This document shows positions 1-11,680 of a stretch of 64,000 nucleotides of DNA, in pieces. The notes under the pieces are model-generated. The model had not been told where the DNA came from. It worked only from the letters and a program-made list of their open reading frames with translations, and ran no database searches. The DNA lies in assembly GCA_020055645.1 (NCBI GenBank), contig JAECZT010000031.1, positions 1 through 64,000 of the forward strand. The letters are read 5' to 3'. Made by a program: the position numbers and the translations under genes. Within the stretch, counting starts at the first letter, position 1; the number at the start of each line of letters is the position of its first letter. The DNA comes from Tomocerus qinae. Lineage: Eukaryota > Arthropoda > Collembola > Entomobryomorpha > Tomoceridae.

Positions 1-58
1 TACAAGCTCAAAAAAATGATTTTTTTCAAGTGTCTAGTCTTTATTAATGTTATATTAC

Positions 59-71
59 AAAAATTATTTTT
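59..71. repeat. Head dyad AAAAAT-T-ATTTTT (representative copy)
   Basis: Perfect 6-bp inverted arms around a single central T (position 65). It recurs in every A monomer with the TTATTTTT head. In the 79-bp monomers the same place holds AAAAATATTTTT, a perfect 12-bp palindrome. Monomers with the GTTTTTGG or TTATTAG heads lack it. Confidence 0.85.
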
Positions 72-87
72 CGCCTCGTACAAGCTC

Positions 88-104
88 AAAAAAATGATTT
101 TTTT
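88..104. repeat. Core dyad A7-TGA-T7 (representative copy), present in nearly every monomer of both families
   Basis: AAAAAAATGATTTTTTT has 8-bp inverted arms (AAAAAAAT / ATTTTTTT) around one central G at position 96. The A-tract and T-tract centres are 10 bp apart, one helical turn. The centre lies 31 bp, about three turns, from the head dyad at 65. A and T tracts vary by 1-2 bp in some monomers, with rare changes at the centre (for example ACTGA from 17.8 kb on). A DNA-bending, nucleosome-positioning or protein-binding role is inference. Confidence 0.85.
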
Positions 105-182
105 CAAGTGTCTAGTCTTTATAAATGTTATATTACAAAAATTATTTTTCGCCTCGTACAAGCTCAAAAAATTAATTTTTTT

Positions 183-225
183 CAAGTGGTTCTCTAAATA
201 GACGTTATATTACTAAGGTTTTTGG
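183..225 (+). repeat. B-like tail and head inside block A1
   Basis: The A tail is replaced by GTGGTTCTCTAAATAGACG, followed by the B head TTACTAAGGTTTTTGG, returning to the A-type GGTCCCCTCG. It is a chimeric A/B monomer pair more than 37 kb from the first B block, close to the left edge of the window. Confidence 0.85.
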
Positions 226-417
226 TCCCCTCGTACAAGCTCAAAAAAATGATTTTTTTCAAGTGTCTAGTCTTTATAAATGTTATATTACAAAAAAATA
301 TTTTTCGCCTCGTACAAGCTCAAAAAAATGATTTTTTTCAAGTGTCTAGTCTTTATAAATGTTATATTACAAAAATTATTTTTCGCCTCGTACAAGCTCA
401 AAAAAATGATTTTTTTC

Positions 418-442
418 AAGTGGTTCTCTAAATAAACGTTAT
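418..442 (+). repeat. Second B-like tail in block A1
   Basis: B-type tail GTGGTTCTCTAAATAAACG, followed directly by the A head TTACAAATGTTTTTGG. Only the tail is B-derived here. Confidence 0.8.
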
Positions 443-834
443 ATTACAAATGTTTTTGGTCCCCTCGTACAAGCTCAAAAAAATGATTTTTTTCAAGTGT
501 CTAGTCTTTATAAATGTTATATTACAAAAATTATTAGTCCCCTCGTACAAGCTCCAAAAAATGATTTTTCTCAAGTGTCTAGGCTTTATAAATATTATAT
601 TACAAAAATTATTTTTCGCCTCGTATAAGCTCAAAAAAATGATTTTTTTAAGTGTCTAGTCTTTATAAATGTTATATTACAAATGTTTTTGGTCCCCTCG
701 TACAAGCTCAAAAAAATGATTTTTTTCAAGTGTCTAGTCTTTATAAATGTTATATTACAAAAATTATTTTTTGCCTCGTACAAGCTCAAAAAAATGATTT
801 TTTTCAAGTGTCTAGTCTTTATAAATGTTATATT

Positions 835-2243
835 ACAAATGTCTTTGGTCCCCTCGTACAAGCTCAAAAAAATGATTTTTTCAAGTGTCTAGTCTTTATA
901 AATGTTGTATTACAAAAAAATATTTTTCGCCTCGTCCAAGCTCAAAAAATGATTTTTTTCAAGTGTCTAGTCTTTATAAATGTTATGTTACAAAAATTAT
1001 TAGTCCCCTCGTACAAGCTCAAAAAGATGATTTTTTTCAAGTGTCTAGGCTTTATAAATATTATATTACAAAAATTATTTTTCGCCTCGTAAAAACTCAA
1101 AAAATGATTTTTTTCAAGTGTCTAGTCTTTATAAATGTTATATTACAAAAAAATATTTTTCGCCTCGTACAAGCTCAAAAAAATGATTTTTTTCAAGTGT
1201 CTAGTCTTTATAAATGTTATATTGTAGATGTTTTTGGTCCCCTCGTACAAGCTCAAAAAAAATGATTTTTTTCAAGTGTGTAGTCTTTATAAATGTTATA
1301 TTACAAAAATTCTTTTTCGCCTCGTACAAGCTCAAAAAAATGATTTTTTTCAAGTGTCTAGTCTTTATAAATGTTATATTACAAATGTTTTTGGTCCCCT
1401 CGTACAAACTCAAAAAAATGATTTTTTTCAAGTGTCTAGTCTTTATAAATGTTATATTACAAATATTATTTTTCGCTTCGTACAAGCTCAAAAAAATGAT
1501 TTTTTTCAAGTGTCTAGTCTTTATAAATGTTATATTACAAAAATTATTTTTCGCCTCGTACAAGCTCAAAAAAATGATTTTTTTCAAGTGTCTAGTCTTT
1601 ATAAATGTTATATTACAAATGTTTTTGGTCCCCTCGTACAAGCTCAAAAAAATGATTTTTTTCAAGTGTCTAGTCTTTATAAATGTTATATTACAAAAAA
1701 ATATTTTTCGCCTCGTACAAGCTCAAAAAAATGATTTTTTTCAAGTGTCTAGTGTTTATAAATGTTATATTACAAATGTGTTTGGTCCCCTCGTAGAAGC
1801 TCAAAAAAATGATTTTTTTCAAGTGTCTAGTCTTTATAAATAATATATTACAAAAAAATATTTTTCGCCTCGTACAAGCTCAAAAAAATGATTTTTTTCA
1901 AGTGTCTAGTCTTTATAAATGTTATATTACAAAAAAATATTTTTCGCCTCGTACAAGCTCAAAAAAATGATTTTTTTCAAGTGTCTAGTGTTTATAAATG
2001 TTATATTACAAATGTGTTTGGTCCCCTCGTACAAGCTCAAAAAAATGATTTTTTTCAAGTGTCTAGTCTTTATAAATGTTATATTACAAAAAAATATTTT
2101 TCGCCTCGTACAAGCTCAAAAAAATGATTTTTTTCAAGTGTCTAGTCTTAATAAATGTTATATTACAAATGTCTTTGGTCCCCTCGTACAAGCTCAAAAA
2201 AATGATTTTTTTAAAGTGTCTAGTCTTTATAAATGTTATATTA
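835..2243 (+). repeat. 1,409-bp tandem duplication, copy a (18 monomers)
   Basis: Matches 2244-3651 monomer for monomer. The TTGTAGATG variant is at 1222 and 2631, the GTGTGTAGTC/TTCTTTTT monomer follows it in both, and TCTTAATAAATG with the AAAGTG tail closes both copies. Edges are placed by eye to about one monomer. Differences are a few A/T-tract length changes and isolated substitutions such as CTCAAACAAATG near 2820. Confidence 0.8.
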
Positions 2244-3651
2244 CAAATGTCTTTGGTCCCCTCGTACAAGCTCAAAAAAATGATTTTTTCAAGTGTCTAG
2301 TCTTTATAAATGTTGTATTACAAAAAAATATTTTTTGCCTCGTCCAAGCTCAAAAAAATGATTTTTTTCAAGTGTCTAGTCTTTATAAATGTTATGTTAC
2401 AAAAATTATTAGTCCCCTCGTACAAGCTCAAAAAGATGATTTTTTTCAAGTGTCTAGGCTTTATAAATATTATATTACAAAAATTATTTTTCGCCTCGTA
2501 AAAACTCAAAAAATGATTTTTTTCAAGTGTCTAGTCTTTATAAATGTTATATTACAAAAAAATATTTTTCGCCTCGTACAAGCTCAAAAAAATGATTTTT
2601 TTCAAGTGTCTAGTCTTTATAAATGTTATATTGTAGATGTTTTTGGTCCCCTCGTACAAGCTCAAAAAAAATGATTTTTTTCAAGTGTGTAGTCTTTATA
2701 AATGTTATATTACAAAAATTCTTTTTCGCCTCGTACAAGCTCAAAAAAATGATTTTTTTCAAGTGTCTAGTCTTTATAAATGTTATATTACAAATGTTTT
2801 TGGTCCCCTCGTACAAACTCAAACAAATGATTTTTTTCAAGTGTCTAGTCTTTATAAATGTTATATTACAAATATTATTTTTCGCTTCGTACAAGCTCAA
2901 AAAAATGATTTTTTTCAAGTGTCTAGTCTTTATAAATGTTATATTACAAAAATTATTTTTCGCCTCGTACAAGCTCAAAAAAATGATTTTTTCAAGTGTC
3001 TAGTCTTTATAAATGTTATATTACAAATGTTTTTGGTCCCCTCGTACAAGCTCAAAAAAATGATTTTTTTCAAGTGTCTAGTCTTTATAAATGTTATATT
3101 ACAAAAAAATATTTTTCGCCTCGTACAAGCTCAAAAAAATGATTTTTTTCAAGTGTCTAGTGTTTATAAATGTTATATTACAAATGTGTTTGGTCCCCTC
3201 GTAGAAGCTCAAAAAAATGATTTTTTTCAAGTGTCTAGTCTTTATAAATAATATATTACAAAAAAATATTTTTCGCCTCGTACAAGCTCAAAAAAATGAT
3301 TTTTTTCAAGTGTCTAGTCTTTATAAATGTTATATTACAAAAAAATATTTTTCGCCTCGTACAAGCTCAAAAAAATGATTTTTTTCAAGTGTCTAGTGTT
3401 TATAAATGTTATATTACAAATGTGTTTGGTCCCCTCGTACAAGCTCAAAAAAATGATTTTTTTCAAGTGTCTAGTCTTTATAAATGTTATATTACAAAAA
3501 ATATTTTTCGCCTCGTACAAGCTCAAAAAAATGATTTTTTTCAAGTGTCTAGTCTTAATAAATGTTATATTACAAATGTCTTTGGTCCCCTCGTACAAGC
3601 TCAAAAAAATGATTTTTTTAAAGTGTCTAGTCTTTATAAATGTTATATTAC
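2244..3651 (+). repeat. 1,409-bp tandem duplication, copy b
   Basis: Directly adjacent second copy of 835-2243. After about 3650 the next head is the TTTTTCCCCTTG type rather than the TGTCTTTGG head, which marks the end of the duplication. This copy also forms the start of the larger 5.47-kb displaced repeat. Confidence 0.8.
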
Positions 3652-6210
3652 AAAAATTATTTTTCCCCTTGTACAAGTTCAAAAAAATGATTTTTTTCAA
3701 GTGTTTAGTCTTTATAAATGTTATATTACAAAAATTATTTTTCGCCTCGTACAAGCTCAAAAAAATGATTTTTTTCAAGTGTCTAGTTTTTATAAATGTT
3801 ATATTACAAAAACTATTTTTCGCCTCGTACAAGCTCAAAAAAATGATTTTTTTCAAGTGTCTAGTCTTTATAAATGTTATATTACAAATGTTTTTGGTCC
3901 CCTCGTACAAGCTCAAAAAAATGATTTTTTTCAAGTGTCTAGTCTTTATAAATGTTATATTACAAAAAAATATTTTTCGCCTCGTACAAGCTCAAAAAAA
4001 TGATTTTTTTCAAGTGTCTAGTCTTTATAAATGTTATATTACAAAAAAATATTTTTCGCCTCGTACAAGCTCCAAAAAATGATTTTTCTCAAGTGTCTAG
4101 GCTTTATAAATATTATATTACAAAAATTATTTTTCGCCTCGTATAAGCTCAAAAAAATGATTTTTTTAAGTGTCTAGTCTTTATAAATGTTATATTACAA
4201 ATGTTTTTGGTCCCCTCGTACAAGCTCAAAAAAATGATTTTTTTCAAGTGTCTAGTCTTTATAAATGTTATATTACAAAAATTATTTTTTGCCTCGTACA
4301 AGCTCAAAAAAATGATTTTTTTCAAGTGTCTATTCTTTATAAATGTTATATTACAAATGTCTTTGGTCCCCTCGTACAAGCTCAAAAAAATGATTTTTTT
4401 CAAGTGTCTAGTCTTTATAAATGTTATATTACAAAAATTATTTTTTGCCTCGTACAAGCTCAAAAAAATGATTTTTTTCAAGTGTCTAGTCTTTATAAAT
4501 GTTATATTACAAATGTCTTTGGTCCCCTCGTACAAGCTCAAAAAAATGATTTTTTCAAGTGTCTAGTCTTTATAAATGTTGTATTACAAAAAAATATTTT
4601 TCGCCTCGTCCAAGCTCAAAAAAATGATTTTTTTCAAGTGTCTAGTCTTTATAAATGTTATGTTACAAAAATTATTAGTCCCCTCTTACAAGCTCAAAAA
4701 GATGATTTTTTTCAAGTGTCTAGGCTTTATAAATATTATATTACAAAAATTATTTTTCGCCTCGTAAAAACTCAAAAAAATGATTTTTTTCAAGTGTCTA
4801 GTCTTTATAAATGTTATATTACAAATGTCTTTGGTCCCCTCGTACAAGCTCAAAAAAATGATTTTTTTCAAGTGTCTAGTCTTTATAAATGTTATATTAC
4901 AAAAATTATTTTTTGCCTCGTACAAGCTCAAAAAAATGATTTTTTTCAAGTGTCTAGTCTTTATAAATGTTATATTACAAATGTCTTTGGTCCCCTCGTA
5001 CAAGCTCAAAAAAATGATTTTTTCAAGTGTCTAGTCTTTATAAATGTTGTATTACAAAAAAATATTTTTCGCCTCGTCCAAGCTCAAAAAAATGATTTTT
5101 TTCAAGTGTCTAGTCTTTATAAATGTTATGTTACAAAAATTATTAGTCCCCTCTTACAAGCTCAAAAAGATGATTTTTTTCAAGTGTCTAGGCTTTATAA
5201 ATATTATATTACAAAAATTATTTTTCGCCTCGTAAAAACTCAAAAAAATGATTTTTTTCAAGTGTCTAGTCTTTATAAATGTTATATTACAAAAAAATAT
5301 TTTTCGCCTCGTACAAGCTCAAAAAAATGATTTTTTTCAAGTGTCTAGTCTTTATAAATGTTATATTACAAAAATTATTTTTCGCCTCGTACAAGCTCAA
5401 AAAAATGATTTTTTTCAAGTGTCTAGTCTTTATAAATTTTATATTACAAATGTTTTTGGTCCCCTCGTACAAGCTCAAAAAAAATGATTTTTTTCAAGTG
5501 TGTAGTCTTTATAAATGTTATATTACAAAAATTCTTTTTCGCCTCGTACAAGCTCAAAAAAATGATTTTTTTCAAGTGTCTAGTCTTTATAAATGTTATA
5601 TTACAAATGTTTTTGGTCCCCTCGTACAATCTCAAAGAAATGATTTTTTTCAAGTGTCTAGTCTTTATAAATGTTATATTACAAATATTATTTTTCGCTT
5701 CGTACAAGCTCAAAAAAATGATTTTTTTCAAGTGTCTAGTCTTTATAAATGTTATATTACAAAAATTATTTTTCGCCTCGTACAAGCTCAAAAAAATGAT
5801 TTTTTTCAAGTGTCTAGTCTTTATAAATGTTATATTACAAAAAAATATTTTTCGCCTCGTACAAGCTCAAAAAAATTATTTTTTTCAAGTGTCTAGTGTT
5901 TATAAATGTTATATTACAAATGTGTTTGGTCCCCTCGTACAAGCTCAAAAAAATGATTTTTTTCAAGTGTCTAGTCTTTATAAATGTTATATTACAAAAA
6001 AATATTTTTCGCCTCGTACAAGCTCAAAAAAATGATTTTTTTCAAGTGTCTAGTCTTTATAAATGTTATATTACAAAAAAATATTTTTCGCCTCGTACAA
6101 GCTCAAAAAAATGATTTTTTTCAAGTGTCTAGTGTTTATAAATGTTATATTACAAATGTGTTTGGTCCCCTCGTACAAGCTCAAAAAAATGATTTTTTTC
6201 AAGTGTCTAG
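2244..6210 (+). repeat. 5.47-kb-offset duplication, copy 1 (about 4.0 kb)
   Basis: Colinear with 7716-11680 at an offset of 5,472-5,473 bp (70 monomers). Shared rare markers include TTGTAGATG (2631/8103), the CCCCTTGTACAAGTTC head (about 3664/9137), TCTATTC (about 4329) and the CAATCTCAAAGAAATG core (about 5629/11100). Similarity ends near 6.2 kb, where copy 1 continues into the 941-bp repeat. Confidence 0.8.
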
Positions 6211-7360
6211 TCTTTATAAATGTTATATTACAAAAAAATATTTTTCGCCTCGTACAAGCTCAAAAAAATGATTTTTTTCAAGTGTCTAGTCTTTATAAAT
6301 GTTATATTACAAAAATTATTTTTCGCCTCGTACAAGCTCAAAAAAATGATTTTTTTCAAGTGTCTAGTCTTTATAAATTTTATATTACAAATGTTTTTGG
6401 TCCCCTCGTACAAGCTCAAAAAAAATGATTTTTTTCAAGTGTGTAGTCTTTATAAATGTTATATTACAAAAATTCTTTTTCGCCTCGTACAAGCTCAAAA
6501 AAATGATTTTTTTCAAGTGTCTAGTCTTTATAAATGTTATATTACAAATGTTTTTGGTCCCCTCGTACAATCTCAAAGAAATGATTTTTTTCAAGTGTCT
6601 AGTCTTTATAAATGTTATATTACAAATATTATTTTTCGCTTCGTACAAGCTCAAAAAAATGATTTTTTTCAAGTGTCTAGTCTTTATAAATGTTATATTA
6701 CAAAAATTATTTTTCGCCTCGTACAAGCTCAAAAAAATGATTTTTTTCAAGTGTCTAGTCTTTATAAATGTTATATTACAAAAATTATTTTTCGCCTCGT
6801 ACAAGCTCAAAAAAATTATTTTTTTCAAGTGTCTAGTGTTTATAAATGTTATATTACAAATGTGTTTGGTCCCCTCGTACAAGCTCAAAAAAATGATTTT
6901 TTCAAGTGTCTAGTCTTTATAAATGTTATATTACAAAAAAATATTTTTCGCCTCGTACAAGCTCAAAAAAATGATTTTTTTCAAGTGTCTAGTCTTTATA
7001 AATGTTATATTACAAAAAAATATTTTTCGCCTCGTACAAGCTCAAAAAAATGATTTTTTTCAAGTGTCTAGTGTTTATAAATGTTATATTACAAATGTGT
7101 TTGGTCCCCTCGTACAAGCTCAAAAAAATGATTTTTTTCAAGTGTCTAGTCTTTATAAATGTTATATTACAAAAAAATATTTTTCGCCTCGTACAAGCTC
7201 AAAAAAATGATTTTTTTCAAGTGTCTAGTCTTTATAAATGTTATATTACAAAAATTATTTTTCGCCTCGTACAAGCTCAAAAAAATGATTTTTTTCAAGT
7301 GTCTAGTCTTTATAAATTTTATATTACAAATGTTTTTGGTCCCCTCGTACAAGCTCAAAA
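5280..7360 (+). repeat. 941-bp twelve-monomer HOR, two copies plus a partial third
   Basis: Unit starts are near 5280, 6221 and 7160. The TATAAATTTT tail variant recurs at 5431, 6372 and 7311 (spacing 941 and 939), and CAATCTCAAAGAAATG recurs near 5629 and 6570. The third unit leaves the pattern after about 7360, joining sequence that matches 480 onward. Confidence 0.78.
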
Positions 7361-7715
7361 AAATGATTTTTTTCAAGTGTCTAGTCTTTATAAATGTTAT
7401 ATTACAAAAATTATTAGTCCCCTCGTACAAGCTCCAAAAAATGATTTTTCTCAAGTGTCTAGGCTTTATAAATATTATATTACAAAAATTATTTTTCGCC
7501 TCGTATAAGCTCAAAAAAATGATTTTTTTAAGTGTCTAGTCTTTATAAATGTTATATTACAAATGTTTTTGGTCCCCTCGTACAAGCTCAAAAAAATGAT
7601 TTTTTTCAAGTGTCTAGTCTTTATAAATGTTATATTACAAAAATTATTTTTTGCCTCGTACAAGCTCAAAAAAATGATTTTTTTCAAGTGTCTAGTCTTT
7701 ATAAATGTTATATTA

Positions 7716-10700
7716 CAAATGTCTTTGGTCCCCTCGTACAAGCTCAAAAAAATGATTTTTTCAAGTGTCTAGTCTTTATAAATGTTGTATTACAAAAAAA
7801 TATTTTTCGCCTCGTCCAAGCTCAAAAAAATGATTTTTTTCAAGTGTATAGTCTTTATAAATGTTATGTTACAAAAAATTTTAGTCCCCTCGTACAAGCT
7901 CAAAAAGATGATTTTTTTCAAGTGTCTAGGCTTTATAAATATTATATTACAAAAATTATTTTTCGCCTCGTAAAAACTCAAAAAATGATTTTTTTCAAGT
8001 GTCTAGTCTTTATAAATGTTATATTACAAAAAAATATTTTTCGCCTCGTACAAGCTCAAAAAAATGATTTTTTTCAAGTGTCTAGTCTTTATAAATGTTA
8101 TATTGTAGATGTTTTTGGTCCCCTCGTACAAGCTCAAAAAAAATGATTTTTTTCAAGTGTGTAGTCTTTATAAATGTTATATTACAAAAATTCTTTTTCG
8201 CCTCGTACAAGCTCAAAAAAATGATTTTTTTCAAGTGTCTAGTCTTTATAAATGTTATATTACAAATGTTTTTGGTCCCCTCGTACAAACTCAAAAAAAT
8301 GATTTTTTTCAAGTGTCTAGTCTTTATAAATGTTATATTACAAATATTATTTTTCGCTTCGTACAAGCTCAAAAAAATGATTTTTTTCAAGTGTCTAGTC
8401 TTTATAAATGTTATATTACAAAAATTATTTTTCGCCTCGTACAAGCTCAAAAAAATGATTTTTTTCAAGTGTCTAGTCTTTATAAATGTTATATTACAAA
8501 TGTTTTTGGTCCCCTCGTACAAGCTCAAAAAAATGATTTTTTTCAAGTGTCTAGTCTTTATAAATGTTATATTACAAAAAAATATTTTTCGCCTCGTACA
8601 AGCTCAAAAAAATGATTTTTTTCAAGTGTCTAGTGTTTATAAATGTTATATTACAAATGTGTTTGGTCCCCTCGTAGAAGCTCAAAAAAATGATTTTTTT
8701 CAAGTGTCTAGTCTTTATAAATAATATATTACAAAAAAATATTTTTCGCCTCGTACAAGCTCAAAAAAATGATTTTTTTCAAGTGTCTAGTCTTTATAAA
8801 TGTTATATTACAAAAAAATATTTTTCGCCTCGTACAAGCTCAAAAAAATGATTTTTTTCAAGTGTCTAGTGTTTATAAATGTTATATTACAAATGTGTTT
8901 GGTCCCCTCGTACAAGCTCAAAAAAATGATTTTTTTCAAGTGTCTAGTCTTTATAAATGTTATATTACAAAAAAATATTTTTCGCCTCGTACAAGCTCAA
9001 AAAAATGATTTTTTTCAAGTGTCTAGTCTTAATAAATGTTATATTACAAATGTCTTTGGTCCCCTCGTACAAGCTCAAAAAAATGATTTTTTTAAAGTGT
9101 CTAGTCTTTATAAATGTTATATTACAAAAATTATTTTTCCCCTTGTACAAGTTCAAAAAAATGATTTTTTTCAAGTGTTTAGTCTTTATAAATGTTATAT
9201 TACAAAAATTATTTTTCGCCTCGTACAAGCTCAAAAAAATGATTTTTTTCAAGTGTCTAGTTTTTATAAATGTTATATTACAAAAACTATTTTTCGCCTC
9301 GTACAAGCTCAAAAAAATGATTTTTTTCAAGTGTCTAGTCTTTATAAATGTTATATTACAAATGTTTTTGGTCCCCTCGTACAAGCTCAAAAAAATGATT
9401 TTTTTCAAGTGTCTAGTCTTTATAAATGTTATATTACAAAAAAATATTTTTCGCCTCGTACAAGCTCAAAAAAATGATTTTTTTCAAGTGTCTAGTCTTT
9501 ATAAATGTTATATTACAAAAAAATATTTTTCGCCTCGTACAAGCTCCAAAAAATGATTCTTCTCAAGTGTCTAGGCTTTATAAATATTATATTACAAAAA
9601 TTATTTTTCGCCTCGTATAAGCTCAAAAAAATGATTTTTTTAAGTGTCTAGTCTTTATAAATGTTATATTACAAATGTTTTTGGTCCCCTCGTACAAGCT
9701 CAAAAAAATGATTTTTTTCAAGTGTCTAGTCTTTATAAATGTTATATTACAAAAATTATTTTTTGCCTCGTACAAGCTCAAAAAAATGATTTTTTTCAAG
9801 TGTCTATTCTTTATAAATGTTATATTACAAATGTCTTTGGTCCCCTCGTACAAGCTCAAAAAAATGATTTTTTTCAAGTGTCTAGTCTTTATAAATGTTA
9901 TATTACAAAAATTATTTTTTGCCTCGTACAAGCTCAAAAAATGATTTTTTTCAAGTGTCTAGTCTTTATAAATGTTATATTACAAATGTCTTTGGTCCCC
10001 TCGTACAAGCTCAAAAAAATGATTTTTTCAAGTGTCTAGTCTTTATAAATGTTGTATTACAAAAAAATATTTTTCGCCTCGTCCAAGCTCAAAAAAATGA
10101 TTTTTTTCAAGTGTCTAGTCTTTATAAATGTTATGTTACAAAAATTATTAGTCCCCTCTTACAACCTCAAAAAGATGATTTTTTTCAAGTGTCTAGGCTT
10201 TATAAATATTATATTACAAAAATTATTTTTCGCCTCGTAAAAACTCAAAAAAATGATTTTTTTCAAGTGTCTAGTCTTTATAAATGTTATATTACAAATG
10301 TCTTTGGTCCCCTCGTACAAGCTCAAAAAAATGATTTTTTTCAAGTGTCTAGTCTTTATAAATGTTATATTACAAAAATTATTTTTTGCCTCGTACAAGC
10401 TCAAAAAAATGATTTTTTTCAAGTGTCTAGTCTTTATAAATGTTATATTACAAATGTCTTTGGTCCCCTCGTACAAGCTCAAAAAAATGATTTTTTTCAA
10501 GTGTCTAGTCTTTATAAATGTTATATTACAAAAATTATTTTTCGCCTCGTCCAAGCTCAAAAAAATGATTTTTTTCAAGTGTCTAGTCTTTATAAATGTT
10601 ATGTTACAAAAATTATTAGTCCCCTCTTACAAGCTCAAAAAGATGATTTTTTTCAAGTGTCTAGGCTTTATAAATATTATATTACAAAAATTATTTTTCG

Positions 10701-11680
10701 CCTCGTAAAAACTCAAAAAAATGATTTTTTTCAAGTGTCTAGTCTTTATAAATGTTATATTACAAAAAAATATTTTTCGCCTCGTACAAGCTCAAAAAAA
10801 TGATTTTTTTCAAGTGTCTAGTCTTTATAAATGTTATATTACAAAAATTATTTTTCGCCTCGTACAAGCTCAAAAAAATGATTTTTTTCAAGTGTCTAGT
10901 CTTTATAAATTTTATATTACAAATGTTTTTGGTCCCCTCGTACAAGCTCAAAAAAAATGATTTTTTTCAAGTGTGTAGTCTTTATAAATGTTATATTACA
11001 AAAATTCTTTTTCGCCTCGTACAAGCTCAAAAAAATGATTTTTTTCAAGTGTCTAGTCTTTATAAATGTTATATTACAAATGTTTTTGGTCCCCTCGTAC
11101 AATCTCAAAGAAATGATTTTTTTCAAGTGTCTAGTCTTTATAAATGTTATATTACAAATATTATTTTTCGCTTCGTACAAGCTCAAAAAAATGATTTTTT
11201 TCAAGTGTCTAGTCTTTATAAATGTTATATTACAAAAATTATTTTTCGCCTCGTACAAGCTCAAAAAAATGATTTTTTTCAAGTGTCTAGTCTTTATAAA
11301 TGTTATATTACAAAAAAATATTTTTCGCCTCGTACAAGCTCAAAAAAATTATTTTTTTCAAGTGTCTAGTGTTTATAAATGTTATATTACAAATGTGTTT
11401 GGTCCCCTCGTACAAGCTCAAAAAAATGATTTTTTTCAAGTGTCTAGTCTTTATAAATGTTATATTACAAAAAAATATTTTTCGCCTCGTACAAGCTCAA
11501 AAAAATGATTTTTTTCAAGTGTCTAGTCTTTATAAATGTTATATTACAAAAATTATTTTTCGCCTCGTACAAGCTCAAAAAAATGATTTTTTTCAAGTGT
11601 CTAGTGTTTATAAATGTTATATTACAAATGTGTTTGGTCCCCTCGTACAAGCTCAAAAAAATGATTTTTTTCAAGTGTCT
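7716..11680 (+). repeat. 5.47-kb-offset duplication, copy 2
   Basis: Second copy of 2244-6210. The stretch 7320-9010 also matches 440-2130 at an offset of 6,880 bp (88 monomers). This is expected, because copy 1 overlaps the earlier 1,409-bp tandem duplication (6,881 - 5,472 = 1,409). The order of events is therefore 1,409-bp duplication first, displaced copy later. Confidence 0.78.

Noticed and set aside
88..104. Rho-independent terminator or hairpin at A7-TGA-T7
   Set aside because: A one-base loop cannot form a stable hairpin, there is no G/C stem, and the motif occurs in every monomer. It is better described as an A-tract dyad.
112..125. TATA-box-like CTTTATAAATG in A monomers
   Set aside because: It is part of the consensus tail and recurs some 600 times with no gene downstream; AT-richness alone explains it.
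652..5330. Long ORFs with 26-residue periodic, Lys/Phe/Ile-rich translations (also throughout 1-58300, up to 511 codons)
   Set aside because: They are translations of the 78-bp satellite. Several frames on both strands are open over the same bases, they start and stop where 79- or 75-bp monomers shift the frame, and nothing suggests codon constraint or a known domain.
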